From positions 307 to 39,698 of the forward strand of contig JAGQPX010000063.1 in assembly GCA_020426505.1 (NCBI GenBank): a stretch of 39,392 nucleotides of DNA, written 5' to 3'. The first letter of the stretch is position 1. Each line of letters begins with the position of its first letter. The position numbers and the translations under genes were made by a program. This document shows positions 1 through 8,525 of the stretch, one piece after another. The stretch comes from Planctomycetaceae bacterium (GTDB lineage Bacteria; Planctomycetota; Planctomycetia; Planctomycetales; Planctomycetaceae). The notes under the pieces were generated by a model. It was not told the DNA's origin and ran no database searches. It saw nothing but the letters and a program-made list of their open reading frames with translations.

Positions 1-707
1 CGCGCTTCAACCTGCCCATGGGTAGGTCACCAGGTTTCGCGTCTACCGCCCTCAACAGAATCGCCCTGTTAAGACTTGGTTTCCCTGTGGCTCCGGCCCT
101 GAAGGCCTTAACCAAGCTGAAAACGGTAACTCGCCGGATCATTATGCAAAAGGCACGCCGTCACACGGCCCGAGGACCGAAGCCCCCATGATGGGCACAC
201 GTGCTCCGACAGCTTGTAAGCGTGTGGTTTCAGGTTCTTTCCCTCCCCTCAACGGGGTTCTTTTCATCGTTCGCTCGCGCTACTTGATTCACTATCGGTC
301 GCCAGAGAGTACTTAGCCTTGGGAGATGGGCCTCCCAACTTCAGTCCGGGTTCCACGTGACCGGACCTACTCACAAGGTTGATAATCATTTGCTTTCAAA
401 TACGGGACTGTCACCCTCTGTGGTGTCGGTTTCCACCGAACTTCTTCTAGCGTTTACGTATCAACGGGCTGGTCCCCTTTCGCTCGCCGCTACTCAGGGA
501 GTCGAGTTTCTTTCCTTTCCTATGGGTACTGAGATGTTTCAGTTCCCCACGTTTGCCCCGCATGACTATGTATTCATCATGCGGTAATTCAGGGATCCCG
601 GGATCAATGCTCGTTTGACAGCTCCCCCAGGCTTATCGCAGCCTTCCACGCCCTTCATCGCCTTCTGGCGCCAAGACATCCCCCACACGCCCTTAATAGC
701 TTGACCA
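1..707 (-). rRNA. rrl: 23S ribosomal RNA, 5' part (partial)
   Basis: The complement of this stretch reads as the first part of bacterial 23S rRNA. It begins near GGTCAAGCTATTAAGGGCGT and continues through the conserved GGCGATGAAGG block, the same arrangement as the E. coli 23S 5' end. Further in come the conserved segments around GAACTGAAACATCT and AGTACC. The gene runs off the left edge, so only about the first quarter is present. The mature 5' end is placed at about 707 by this similarity and could be off by a few bases. It lies about 560 bases downstream of tRNA-Ala on the same strand. No 16S gene precedes the tRNAs, so this is a 23S operon separated from 16S. Confidence 0.97.
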
Positions 708-1270
708 CAATCGTTCCTGCCTCGCCTCCACACCCTCCAGAGAGAATGCTTCTGCAAGCCAGCTTTGATTGGGTTTTGCCACTTACGATCTGCCCCGTGA
801 TCTTGCATGAACCACGGGTAATCGTCGCAATTTGGCTTACGCCAAGTTTTCTAAGAGCTGCTCGTTGCCCACAGTCAATCTTCCAAGGCAAGAAACCTGA
901 AAGCCGCTGTGGGCTAAGATGCCACGCTTGTTATCCATCAAGTTGTCAAAGATCGCCGACCGGTTTTCACACCTGCCCCAAGTGGAGAATGTTGCGAGAC
1001 TTCGGTCGCCAGAGTGAACTGGAGCAGGCACAGAGTTCAGTCTCTGTGCCTGCTCCAAACCACCGTTGTGGAAAGTGTTATGTGCTGAGAGCGAGGAGAA
1101 TACTACGAAGGTGATTTGCCGTCGTCAAGCCGCCAGCGTCATTTTTCGAAAAATTGTGTGAACGGATTCGATACGGGGAAGTGAAGATCGAGGTACTGCT
1201 GTTGGAAGGAGGTTCTTCGAAGCCCTTCGCAAGTCTGCGGTGCAGAATCCTCAGTGATAAACACGCAAAA
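708..1270 (-). other. tRNA-Ala to 23S transcribed spacer, no gene
   Basis: This spacer of about 560 bases is long for a tRNA-23S linker. I see no convincing protein gene in it; the open frames are antisense to the expected pre-rRNA transcript and have no start signals or recognisable motifs. It holds a perfect 16-bp hairpin (1020-1057) and a 14-bp palindrome ATTTTTCGAAAAAT (1141-1154). The part next to the 23S 5' end presumably pairs with the 3' trailer for RNase III processing, but the trailer is outside the window. Confidence 0.6.
1020..1057. repeat. Perfect 16-bp inverted repeat in the pre-rRNA spacer
   Basis: Arms 1020-1035 and 1042-1057 are exact reverse complements (TGGAGCAGGCACAGAG and its complement) around a six-base loop. 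In the pre-rRNA this would form a very stable hairpin about 310 bases upstream of 23S. It may be a processing site or a mobile palindromic element. There is no T-run on the minus side, so a terminator is unlikely. Confidence 0.75.
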
Positions 1271-1348
<78 letters not shown>

Positions 1349-1350
1349 AG

Positions 1351-1416
1351 CGATCAGCTTTCAGTGGTCAGCTTTCAGAATGAACTGATCGCTGATCGCT
1401 GACGGCTGACCGCTGA
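1351..1416. repeat. Short tandem/inverted repeat between the two tRNAs
   Basis: The gap between the two tRNAs is filled by variants of a heptamer such as GCTGATC, GCTGACG and GCTGACC, preceded by inverted copies (GATCAGC, GGTCAGC). This could fold into a hairpin between the tRNAs in the transcript. Similar heptamer repeats occur between genes in many planctomycetes; I cannot count copies elsewhere in this genome. Confidence 0.6.
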
Positions 1417-1420
1417 AGAG

Positions 1421-1494
<74 letters not shown>

Positions 1495-1508
1495 CTGTTG
1501 GTTATGAG

Positions 1509-1544
1509 CGGAAGATTGTAGCGTCACTCACAAGTCCCCCGCAA
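1509..1544 (-). promoter_or_regulatory. Candidate promoter of the tRNA-Ile/tRNA-Ala/23S operon
   Basis: On the minus strand a -10 box TACAAT (1515-1520) lies 18 bases after a weak -35 box TTGCGG (1539-1544). The predicted start is about 1508, just before tRNA-Ile. The next gene upstream (esterase, same strand) ends at 1654, leaving room for a dedicated promoter and none for a 16S gene. The -10 box is a good match; the -35 box matches in three of six bases. Confidence 0.5.
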
Positions 1545-1653
1545 GCCGATTCGACGAAGTTTGACCAGCGAATCCGCCCTCATCGATGAGAAGTGAACCA
1601 CAGAAGGCACGGAATGGGCGGAACGGACCTCACCCCGCAGTCGCTCAGGTCTC

Positions 1654-2514
1654 TCACCGGTCCTCAGCGGAACCGTCATGCAGCAACATGAGTTCGACGG
1701 ACTCCTCCAGCCAGCCGCTGTGCCAAGAATGTTTGCGGCACTGGCCGTCGCGGTAGACGTGGGGGATGCCGATGTTGTCGAGCAATTTGTGCGTCTGGAT
1801 GTGATGTTCGCGGAAGGCGTCGTAGCCGGTGAGAATGAGTCGCGGCTGGTCCCCGAGGGTGGGGCCTTTTGTTCGCAGGAGCGACTGGATTTCGTACTTT
1901 GCAAAGTTCTCCGGTGTGCCGAAGATCGGGCCGCTGCCGTACTTGCCGGGAGCGTCCATCATCAGCGGGGCGTCCCATGCTCCGGCCTTGTCGAAGACAT
2001 CCGGACGACGCAGCAGCAGAGACCACGCTCCACAGCCCGACTTGCTGAACCCGACGAGCAAGCGTCCGGCCCGCCCCTCAACGACCGGATACGTCCTCTC
2101 AACCAAAGGCAACACGTCCTTGAGCAGGTATGATTCCTGCCGAACCGTCTCGTTCGTCGGATGATCCGCATACCACGGCAACTGCGAAAAGGTCGGTGCC
2201 ACGCAGATCAACCGATGTCGATTGTGCAGATCACACTTCTTCACCTCCTGCAACCCGTTCCCGTATCGATCCTCATCCCCCTCCTCGACCGGCAGCACGT
2301 ACAACACACGCAGCCGTTCCCCCTCCGCGACCTCATCCGGCAACAGCACCCGAACCTTCGTCTCGCCGGATTGATACTCGGACTGCAACTCGTGCGTCAT
2401 GATCTTGTCATCGGAGACCGCACGTGAAGCGAGAGCGTCAATTGCCGCCACAATGACTAACAGCCATTGGCATGAACCGATGAAACGCGGGGTGTGTCGG
2501 GGATGAAACTGCAT
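1654..2514 (-). CDS. Secreted alpha/beta-hydrolase, esterase-D-like
   Basis: A 286-residue protein with a hydrophobic N-terminal segment (about residues 12-30) that looks like a signal peptide or anchor. The core resembles the putative esterase family (esterase D/S-formylglutathione hydrolase fold). The nucleophile elbow is GFSKSG (G-x-S-x-S/G) near residue 155. A candidate acid sits in LTGYDAF, and the catalytic His is in KHSWHSGW near the C-terminus. The family hydrolyses carboxyl esters; the substrate here is unknown, but the signal peptide suggests an extracytoplasmic one. It is a single gene pointing toward the 23S operon, its stop about 110 bases before the operon -35 box. No clear ribosome binding site is visible before the ATG, so the start is less certain than the frame. 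Confidence 0.85.
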   Translation of the reverse strand: MQFHPRHTPRFIGSCQWLLVIVAAIDALASRAVSDDKIMTHELQSEYQSGETKVRVLLPDEVAEGERLRVLYVLPVEEGDEDRYGNGLQEVKKCDLHNRHRLICVAPTFSQLPWYADHPTNETVRQESYLLKDVLPLVERTYPVVEGRAGRLLVGFSKSGCGAWSLLLRRPDVFDKAGAWDAPLMMDAPGKYGSGPIFGTPENFAKYEIQSLLRTKGPTLGDQPRLILTGYDAFREHHIQTHKLLDNIGIPHVYRDGQCRKHSWHSGWLEESVELMLLHDGSAEDR

Positions 2515-2597
2515 GAATCAGATCTGAATCGGTATCCTGACTGACGTCCAGGCTGGGATTGCCACAAGTGATCATACCTTGAACAAGGAACGTGCCA

Positions 2598-3500
2598 ATG
2601 CCACGCCCTCAACATGACCGCCTCCACGACAGCCTGCGCGGACTCTCGATCGGAGACGCATTTGGACAGCAGTTCTTTGCCTGTCCGGAAAACACGCTTC
2701 TCCGCAAAACGGCTGTGATTCCCTGGCGATGGACGGACGACACCGAGATGGCGTGCTCGATTGTTCGAATTCTGCACACGCATGGTGAGATCGAGCAGGA
2801 CGCACTCGCTACCAGCTTCGCGACCCGCTTCGACCGTGGGCGTGGGTACGGACCGGCAATGGTGTTCGGACTTCTTCCGGAAGTGCGAGACGGGCGTCCG
2901 TGGCGTGAAGCGGCCGGATCATTGTTTGACGGGAGCGGCTCCTTCGGAAACGGGGCAGCGATGCGTGTTGCTCCTTTGGGAGCGTTCTTCGCTGACGATC
3001 TGGAGATGACAGCCGAGCAGGCCCGATTATCAGCCGAGGTGACGCATGCGCATCCGGAAGGAATCGCTGGTGGCATCGCAGTGGCCGTGGCGACAGCGGT
3101 CGCCGTGCAGAGTGCCGACACCAATGACGTCACCGGACCTCGCACCTTTCTGGAGGCCGTCATCCCCCACGTCCCGCAGAGCATCGTCAGAGAGCGACTG
3201 GAGTACGCGATCGAGAGCTTGGGGCCACGCTCATCGACCGATCGCGCCTCCGATCTGCTGGGCAACGGCGGAAACATCTCAGCGATGGACACGGTTCCGT
3301 TCTGTCTCTGGACCGCAGGCCGATTTCCCGACGATTACACCGAGGCTCTCTGGCAAACGGTGAGTGCCCTCGGCGACATGGACACGAATTGTGCCATCGT
3401 CGGCGGCATCCTCGCTGCACGTCTCGGCACCAATGTCATCCCGGACGAATGGCACGATCAGTGCGAATCACTCCCCGAATGGGTCACCACGCCCAGCTGA
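2598..3500 (+). CDS. ADP-ribosylglycohydrolase family protein
   Basis: This enzyme family removes ADP-ribose from proteins or small molecules using a two-metal (Mg) centre. The metal-binding signatures are in order: GLSIGDAFG near the N-terminus, WTDDTEM near residue 48, and GDMDTNCAIVGG near residue 260, where the family usually has G-G-D-T-D-T. The length (about 300 residues) is normal for DraG/ADP-ribosyl-hydrolase proteins. The frame also allows GTG at 2592, but AAGGAA at 2585-2590 is better spaced for ATG 2598. It stands alone, divergent from the esterase, so its substrate cannot be inferred. I see no ADP-ribosyltransferase or NADAR partner nearby. The Thr-to-Met change in the third motif (GDMDT) is worth noting; both Asp residues are kept. 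Confidence 0.9.
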   Translation: MPRPQHDRLHDSLRGLSIGDAFGQQFFACPENTLLRKTAVIPWRWTDDTEMACSIVRILHTHGEIEQDALATSFATRFDRGRGYGPAMVFGLLPEVRDGRPWREAAGSLFDGSGSFGNGAAMRVAPLGAFFADDLEMTAEQARLSAEVTHAHPEGIAGGIAVAVATAVAVQSADTNDVTGPRTFLEAVIPHVPQSIVRERLEYAIESLGPRSSTDRASDLLGNGGNISAMDTVPFCLWTAGRFPDDYTEALWQTVSALGDMDTNCAIVGGILAARLGTNVIPDEWHDQCESLPEWVTTPS

Positions 3501-3522
3501 ACATCGAAAGTTGTTGTGATGA

Positions 3523-3584
3523 ACCGCTGAGGACGCAGAGAGCGCGGAGGTTGAAAATCTGCGTCCTCTGCGAGCTCAGTGGTG
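3523..3584. repeat. Intergenic inverted repeat
   Basis: The arms AGGACGCAGA (3530-3539) and TCTGCGTCCT (3558-3567) are exact complements. They lie within longer, less perfect arms (CCGCTGAG and CTCAGTGG). The wording resembles the dispersed 'CCGCTGAGGACGCAGAG' intergenic repeats of many environmental bacteria. It has no T-run, so it is probably a repeat element and not a terminator. Confidence 0.55.
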
Positions 3585-3675
3585 ATTCCTGAATCGTTTT
3601 GCATTCCGGTATCGAGCCATGCGACATACATTCTGCGGAGAGTAACGTCACACTGACTTCAACCGGGAATGGCTC

Positions 3676-4815
3676 ATGTCATTGGATTGGATATTGATTG
3701 CAGCCCCACCTCCTCCAAATTCCAACGCACCAGTAGAGGCAGCGTCGCAGGCGGATGTGATCCTGCTGTTTGTGTACCTGTTCATCGCGCTGGGGTTTTC
3801 GTTCTTCTGTTCGGTCGCTGAGGCGGTACTGCTGTGCATTTCGCCTTCGTACACAGCTCAGCTGAAAGAGCAGGGGAGTGCGGTTGCCTCAATCATTGAG
3901 GGGATGAAGGAGAACATCGAACGGCCGCTCGCAGCGATCCTCAGTTTGAACACCATCGCCCACACGATTGGTGCGGCCGGCGTGGGGGCGCAGGCGTATG
4001 TCGTGTTTGACGGTGCCTATGTCGGCATCACGTCAGCCGTGCTGACGCTGCTGATTCTCATTCTGTCTGAGATCATCCCCAAGACGCTCGGGGCTGTGTA
4101 CTGGCGGTCGCTCGCTCCGATTGTGGTCCGGTCGGTCAGCCTGCTGATCTGGTTGATGTACCCGTTGGTCGTGATGTCCGAATGGATTGGCAAGCTGATC
4201 GCTCCGAACGAGCCGCATCCCACAATCACGCGTGCAGAGGTCGCTGCCCTCGCCGCACAGGGGGCCGTCGAAGGGCATCTTCACGAGGACGAGTCCCGCA
4301 TCGTCTCGAACCTGTTCCGCCTGCGGGTCCTGCAGGTGAAGGACATCATGACCCCGCGCACGGTCGTCCTTTCGCTGCCCGTCTCGATGTCGGTCGGCGA
4401 AGCGTGGGAGCGACATCCGCGACTGCAGTTCTCACGTGTTCCGGTACATGGCGAGACGCCGGACGACATCGTGGGCTTTGTGCTGAAGGACGACCTGCTG
4501 CTCGTCAAAGCGGAGAGACACCTCGACACGCCGCTCAGCGAACTTCGCCGCGACATCGTCACCGTGCCGGAGACGTCATCGCTCTCCAGTCTGTTCGATC
4601 AACTCATCGACCAGCGGGCACACATCTGTCATGTGGTCGACGAATACGGCGGCATGGCCGGCCTCGTCACACTGGAAGACCTCGTCGAAACGCTGCTCGG
4701 ACTCGAAATCGTGGACGAAGCCGACCGCGCGGACGACATGCAGGCATTGGCCCGCAAACGCTGGAAGGAACGGGCGAAGCGGCTCGGGTTGGTGATTGAG
4801 GAGGAAGAGGATTGA
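3676..4815 (+). CDS. CNNM/CorC-type transporter (DUF21 plus CBS pair)
   Basis: A 379-residue inner-membrane protein. Residues about 25-190 form the CNNM (DUF21) domain with several hydrophobic segments, including SEIIPKTLGA, a hallmark of the family. A pair of CBS domains follows (about 220-350), starting at VKDIMTPRTV and ending with the typical VVDEYGGMAGLVTLEDLVE. Family members (CorC, YfjD, 'hemolysin C-like') are linked to magnesium/cobalt efflux or homeostasis, with the CBS pair binding adenine nucleotides. The CorC_HlyC domain usually found after the CBS pair is missing: the protein ends in a short charged tail (EEEED). It is followed 51 bases later by the DNA glycosylase, possibly in one transcript. 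Confidence 0.92.
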   Translation: MSLDWILIAAPPPPNSNAPVEAASQADVILLFVYLFIALGFSFFCSVAEAVLLCISPSYTAQLKEQGSAVASIIEGMKENIERPLAAILSLNTIAHTIGAAGVGAQAYVVFDGAYVGITSAVLTLLILILSEIIPKTLGAVYWRSLAPIVVRSVSLLIWLMYPLVVMSEWIGKLIAPNEPHPTITRAEVAALAAQGAVEGHLHEDESRIVSNLFRLRVLQVKDIMTPRTVVLSLPVSMSVGEAWERHPRLQFSRVPVHGETPDDIVGFVLKDDLLLVKAERHLDTPLSELRRDIVTVPETSSLSSLFDQLIDQRAHICHVVDEYGGMAGLVTLEDLVETLLGLEIVDEADRADDMQALARKRWKERAKRLGLVIEEEED

Positions 4816-4866
4816 AATCACCATCTCCCCCGGAGGGAGAAAGGACGTCACCAACCTTCAACGCGC

Positions 4867-5751
4867 ATGCCTGAACTCCCGGACATCACGGTCTACATCG
4901 AGGCGATCGAGTCGCGGGTTGTTGGGCAGCCGTTGGAGAATGTACGGGTTGCGAGCCCTTTCTTGTTGCGGTCGTTTGATCCGCCGTTGGAGGAGGCGAT
5001 TGGGAGGCAGATCGTTGAGTTGCGGCGACTTGGCAAGCGGATTGCCTTCGGGCTGGAGGGTGATCTGTGGCTCGTCTTGCATCTGATGATCGCTGGTCGT
5101 CTGCAGTGGAAGGCCCCGAAGGCCAAGATTCCCGGCGGCAAGATTGGCCTCGCTGCGTTCGACTTTCTGAACGGCACACTCACTCTCACCGAAGCCGGCA
5201 GCAAGAAACGGGCGTCACTGCACATCGTTAGGGCAGGGGACCTCGATGCTCATCAACCGGGTGGCCTGGAGCCACTTGATGCGACGGAGCAGCAGTTTGT
5301 CGAAGTGCTCCGTTCGAGCAATCACACGCTCAAGCGGGCTCTCACCAACCCGCGTCTGTTCAGCGGAATCGGCAACGCCTACTCAGACGAGATCCTCCAC
5401 GCTGCCCGTCTCTCTCCGGTTACTCTCACCTGCAAACTGACCGACGAGGACGCGGTTCGTCTCTATTCAGCGACCAAACTTACGCTGCAACACTGGATTG
5501 AACTACTTCGCAAGCAAACGGGAGGCGGATTCCCGGCGAAGGTCACCGCGTTCCGCCCCGAAATGGCCGCTCACGGTCGATACGGTCAGCCATGCCCTGA
5601 GTGCAGCTCCCCCATTCAGCGCATCCGCTACGCCGACAATGAAACCAACTACTGCGCTACCTGCCAGACCGGCGGCAAAGTCCTCGCCGACCGCTCCCTC
5701 TCCCGCCTGCTCAAACAGGACTGGCCTCGACGGATCGAAGAGTGGGAGTAG
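4867..5751 (+). CDS. Fpg/Nei family DNA glycosylase (divergent subfamily)
   Basis: A 294-residue base-excision repair enzyme of the formamidopyrimidine-DNA glycosylase/endonuclease VIII family, which excises oxidised bases and nicks the abasic site. It begins MPELPDI; after Met removal Pro-1 is the catalytic nucleophile and Glu-2 the general acid, which fixes the start although no ribosome binding site is evident. The conserved Lys is in [10 protein letters not shown]-x2-C-x16-C-x2-C zinc finger lies near residues 240-263. Two features differ from E. coli Fpg. The zinc-finger Arg of AQRATFYC is replaced by Asn (ADNETNYC). A C-terminal tail with [14 protein letters not shown] follows the finger. 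I recall this ending from an uncharacterised Fpg-like subfamily, so canonical 8-oxoguanine activity should not be assumed. Confidence 0.9.
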   Translation: MPELPDITVYIEAIESRVVGQPLENVRVASPFLLRSFDPPLEEAIGRQIVELRRLGKRIAFGLEGDLWLVLHLMIAGRLQWKAPKAKIPGGKIGLAAFDFLNGTLTLTEAGSKKRASLHIVRAGDLDAHQPGGLEPLDATEQQFVEVLRSSNHTLKRALTNPRLFSGIGNAYSDEILHAARLSPVTLTCKLTDEDAVRLYSATKLTLQHWIELLRKQTGGGFPAKVTAFRPEMAAHGRYGQPCPECSSPIQRIRYADNETNYCATCQTGGKVLADRSLSRLLKQDWPRRIEEWE

Positions 5752-5957
5752 GAACACGATCGGAGACAGGTCATGGTTGCGAGAGATTCCCTGTCGACAT
5801 GAACACGGTGGCAAATCCTGGCAATGGACGAATCCTCCGCGAGGTTCGACTACACTGATACGAATGTCGGAGCGACGTCACAGACATGACCAAACTCGTG
5901 AGTATGACGATGAACCGAATCCACGTTGACGACAACGTTCTCAAGCCGGAGATGACC

Positions 5958-7046
5958 ATGCGAATTCCTCGACATCGTCGGATTGTCATCGGACAGGTGA
6001 CGAGCGCGTTACTCGTATTGGCATTTTCAAATGCTGCCGTCTTTGCAGACCCTACGATTCATCTGGTGATCGTGGCGGACACGCTTGATCGCTCCATTGG
6101 ACAAAGTGTGCAGGTTGATGTGGAGAAGGTCGAAGAGGCGTTCAAGGGGAATGTGCCCGAACGACAACTGCAAATTCACAAGCTGACGGACGAGAAGGCC
6201 GGACGGCAGAACTGGCTCGATCAGATGGGACGCATCCACCCGGAAGCAGATGATGCACTGGTCGTGTACTACTCTGGGCACGGTGCCTATGAACGTCAGA
6301 ATGGTCACCTCTTCGCTCCACGAGGAGAGATGTTGCCTCGCAAAGACGTTGTTGATGCCATCAGGAAGCAGGGCGGACGGCTGGGAGTTCTCATCGGCGA
6401 TTGTTGCAGCACCGAGATTGAAGTTCCGGTCCCCGTTCCGTTCCTGCCGCCGGTTGACGAAGTCACGCCGTTGTTTGACGAACTGTTCATCAAGCCCAGC
6501 GGATTCGTTGACGTCAGTGCCACGAAACCGGGCGAGGAAGCGATGGGGACCGCCGCGGGAGGCGTCTTTACGATCGCCTTCCATCTCTTCTGCATCGAGC
6601 ATTCGCAGGAACGCAAGACTTGGAACGAGTTGCTGACAGGCATTAACCAGACCACCCGACAGATGTCCCCGAAGCAGACCGCGTATGCGGTCAGTCCTCT
6701 GCCAAAAGGACACGGCGGTCCGGCTCCCGGTGGAATTCCCTCCGGTGGCAAACAGATCCGGCTGGGCGTGCAGGGAGTCGACAACGCTCAGGGTCGCCGT
6801 CACGGCGGAGTCGCCATCGCCAGAGTCTACGCCAACATGCCCTCCACCCGACTCCGTCTCCCCGGCGACTCCAACGTATATCGAATTGTCCCCGGTCGAG
6901 ATGTCATCACCCACGTCAATGGCAACTCCGTCAGAACGAACGCCGAACTGATGACCGCTGTCCGATCTTCGCCGTCACCAATCCGACTGACGATCTACGA
7001 CGATCAAACGAAAACGACTGCGGACTACCTCGCCGACGTGGAGTGA
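5958..7046 (+). CDS. Secreted caspase-like (C14) protein with C-terminal PDZ
   Basis: A 362-residue protein starting with a clear signal peptide (Arg-rich start, hydrophobic core, cleavage near FADP). A caspase-fold domain spans about residues 30-240. The catalytic His is in YYSGHGA (about residue 108) and the catalytic Cys in LIGDCCST (about 149-150), followed by the family-typical VSATKPGEEA and GGVFTIAF. A PDZ-like domain (about 275-360) contains VYRIVPGRDVITHVNG, the carboxylate-binding/NG region seen in HtrA-type PDZs. Bacterial caspase homologues (orthocaspases/metacaspases) cleave after basic or acidic residues; the substrate here is unknown. ATG 5958 is chosen because GGAG sits six bases before it; in-frame ATGs at 5886 and 5952 would only lengthen the tail before the signal peptide. 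Single gene, convergent with the next. Confidence 0.9.
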   Translation: MRIPRHRRIVIGQVTSALLVLAFSNAAVFADPTIHLVIVADTLDRSIGQSVQVDVEKVEEAFKGNVPERQLQIHKLTDEKAGRQNWLDQMGRIHPEADDALVVYYSGHGAYERQNGHLFAPRGEMLPRKDVVDAIRKQGGRLGVLIGDCCSTEIEVPVPVPFLPPVDEVTPLFDELFIKPSGFVDVSATKPGEEAMGTAAGGVFTIAFHLFCIEHSQERKTWNELLTGINQTTRQMSPKQTAYAVSPLPKGHGGPAPGGIPSGGKQIRLGVQGVDNAQGRRHGGVAIARVYANMPSTRLRLPGDSNVYRIVPGRDVITHVNGNSVRTNAELMTAVRSSPSPIRLTIYDDQTKTTADYLADVE

Positions 7047-7133
7047 ACGGGCACAACATCTCGACCGAGGCTCCCGAGTTCTTACCGGATTCGATCTGCC
7101 CGAGACGACAGTGAATTGGTTCGTGCAGGCATG

Positions 7134-7649
7134 TCAGCAGCCCGTCTCTCCCGCCGGCGTGGTGCATTGTTTGCTGCCGTTGATGAATTCATCTGCCTGG
7201 CCGGACTCCGCGACAGATTTAATCAGTTTGTTGCGTTCTTTCAGCAGTCGAGTCATGTATCGTTTGAGAAACATGACGTCTGCAAGTTGTCCCAAGACTC
7301 CAAGCGGTGAGGTGTAGTCAAATCTGTCGATCATCCGCGTTCCTGAACCTTCAGGTTCAAAAGAGTGATCGTGATCGAACCTGTGGAACGCCCCGCGGAC
7401 CATGGAATCACGAAAATGCCGCGGTCGATCGTATTGCGTGATCTTGGACGTCAGCCGCTGTCGGATTCCAAAGTGTGTTGCCTCCCAGGTGACCGATTCG
7501 TCAAGACCAATCAGTCCGCTGATGCAACCATCAACGGACCGTTCATTTGTGTGTGCTGTCGACTTCATATGGAGGTCAATGCTGCGAGAAAGGTCGAAGA
7601 CGACTTCGCAGCGAGCATCGATTCGCGTTTCAACTTCGATAACGGGCAC
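7134..7649 (-). CDS. SRPBCC (START-like) family protein
   Basis: A 171-residue protein with the START/polyketide-cyclase-like SRPBCC layout. It has an N-terminal beta strand VIEVETRIDA and a first helix EVVFDLSRSIDLH. Strands in the middle include VTWEATHFGIRQRLT and RMIDRFDY, and a long C-terminal helix covers about residues 130-150. Such proteins hold a hydrophobic ligand in a deep cavity, and function varies widely. The start codon is GTG, preceded by GAGGGA at good spacing. The last 20 residues are polar and extend beyond the usual family end. It is the last gene of a minus-strand run, tail-to-tail with the caspase gene. The ligand is unknown. Confidence 0.82.
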   Translation of the reverse strand: MPVIEVETRIDARCEVVFDLSRSIDLHMKSTAHTNERSVDGCISGLIGLDESVTWEATHFGIRQRLTSKITQYDRPRHFRDSMVRGAFHRFDHDHSFEPEGSGTRMIDRFDYTSPLGVLGQLADVMFLKRYMTRLLKERNKLIKSVAESGQADEFINGSKQCTTPAGETGC

Positions 7650-7770
7650 GATGATCCCTCGACAACTGACGATCAGAGAAACGGGGCGGGGGTGGTACTG
7701 TGGACTTTGGAACAGATCCGATGACCGCTCTGGTCCGCGAGATAATTCTTCACCTCATCGAATTGTCCCG

Positions 7771-8304
7771 TTACTGCTCGAGGCGACTCAGAAGTACGCA
7801 CTTGGCATCGGTGATGTGGTCAGAGAAGCCCCAGCCGATTTTGTTGGCTGTTGCGGCGTCGAGTGCTTCAAATCGTTGTGCCAGATGGGAGTATTCCTTC
7901 GAGGACAACTGGTCTGCGACTTCGAGGATTGAATCAATCATGCGGCACAGGGAAGTGTAGAAGGGGCCGTCAATGTCCCCATAGTCCAAGGGAAAGTCGG
8001 CTCCCTGCTCGACGAAGTAGACCATCAGCTCACCCCTGCCCCACAAGTCATCCGGAGCCGCTTTCTTGTACGAGGCAATCGCTTTGCGTCCGCGTTTCAT
8101 TTCAATCGGCGAATCCATGTCCGGATTGACGGCCGCAGCAATCTCGCGTTTGTAGTAGTCCATCGAGTGATCGCCACAGGGAGACAGTTTCGCCTCCAGA
8201 AACGATCGATTCTCAGGGTTCAAGTCAAACAGACGCTTGAGGAGTTGGACGAGTTCGTCCTTCTCCATCGCACGAAGTTCACGTTTCGCCTCAGACCATT
8301 TCAT
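7771..8304 (-). CDS. DUF6155-like protein
   Basis: A 177-residue soluble protein without signal peptide or membrane segment. The start resembles the DUF6155 family: a short charged helix followed by DELVQLLKRLFDLNPENRSFLEAKL. The middle has YKKAAPDD and GELMVYFVEQGADFPLDYGDID, the end a helix-rich segment. The family has no known function. It lies about 120 bases upstream of the SRPBCC gene on the same strand, so co-transcription is possible. The family assignment is from memory of the N-terminal pattern and is moderate; that this is a real gene is well supported by length and composition. Confidence 0.75.
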   Translation of the reverse strand: MKWSEAKRELRAMEKDELVQLLKRLFDLNPENRSFLEAKLSPCGDHSMDYYKREIAAAVNPDMDSPIEMKRGRKAIASYKKAAPDDLWGRGELMVYFVEQGADFPLDYGDIDGPFYTSLCRMIDSILEVADQLSSKEYSHLAQRFEALDAATANKIGWGFSDHITDAKCVLLSRLEQ

Positions 8305-8337
8305 AGCAGAGGTGGAGTACGTCTAAGTCATGCCGCA

Positions 8338-8483
8338 GGGTGGCCCGAACGGAGTTGACTACGGTTGGGTCGCGGAGCGACAGGACGATTCACACACGGC
8401 GTTGTCAGCTCCTGAACAGATCATGACCCGAATGCGAGTCATCTTGGGCCGTTGGCCCCCAGCCGATTCCGGCTGGGCCACCC
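8338..8483. repeat. Intergenic inverted repeat (GGGTGGCCC family)
   Basis: GGGTGGCCC (8338-8346) and its exact complement GGGCCACCC (8475-8483) bound this space between the DUF6155-like gene and the sulfatase. A smaller hairpin CAGCCG-ATTC-CGGCTG lies just inside the right arm. This looks like a dispersed intergenic element and may also act as the sulfatase 3' end structure. Confidence 0.5.
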
Positions 8484-8525
8484 GTGAAGCTCTTGAGTCC
8501 GGCATTGAGTGATCACTTGTCTGAC

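Noticed and set aside
701..1114. A 137-codon plus frame in the 23S leader
   Set aside because: Antisense to the expected pre-rRNA; Pro/Arg/Cys-rich with no domain and no ribosome site.
1495..1653. A possible 16S 3' end next to tRNA-Ile
   Set aside because: I see no anti-Shine-Dalgarno (CCTCC near a GGATCACCT end) or other 16S signature, and an esterase gene ends at 1654.
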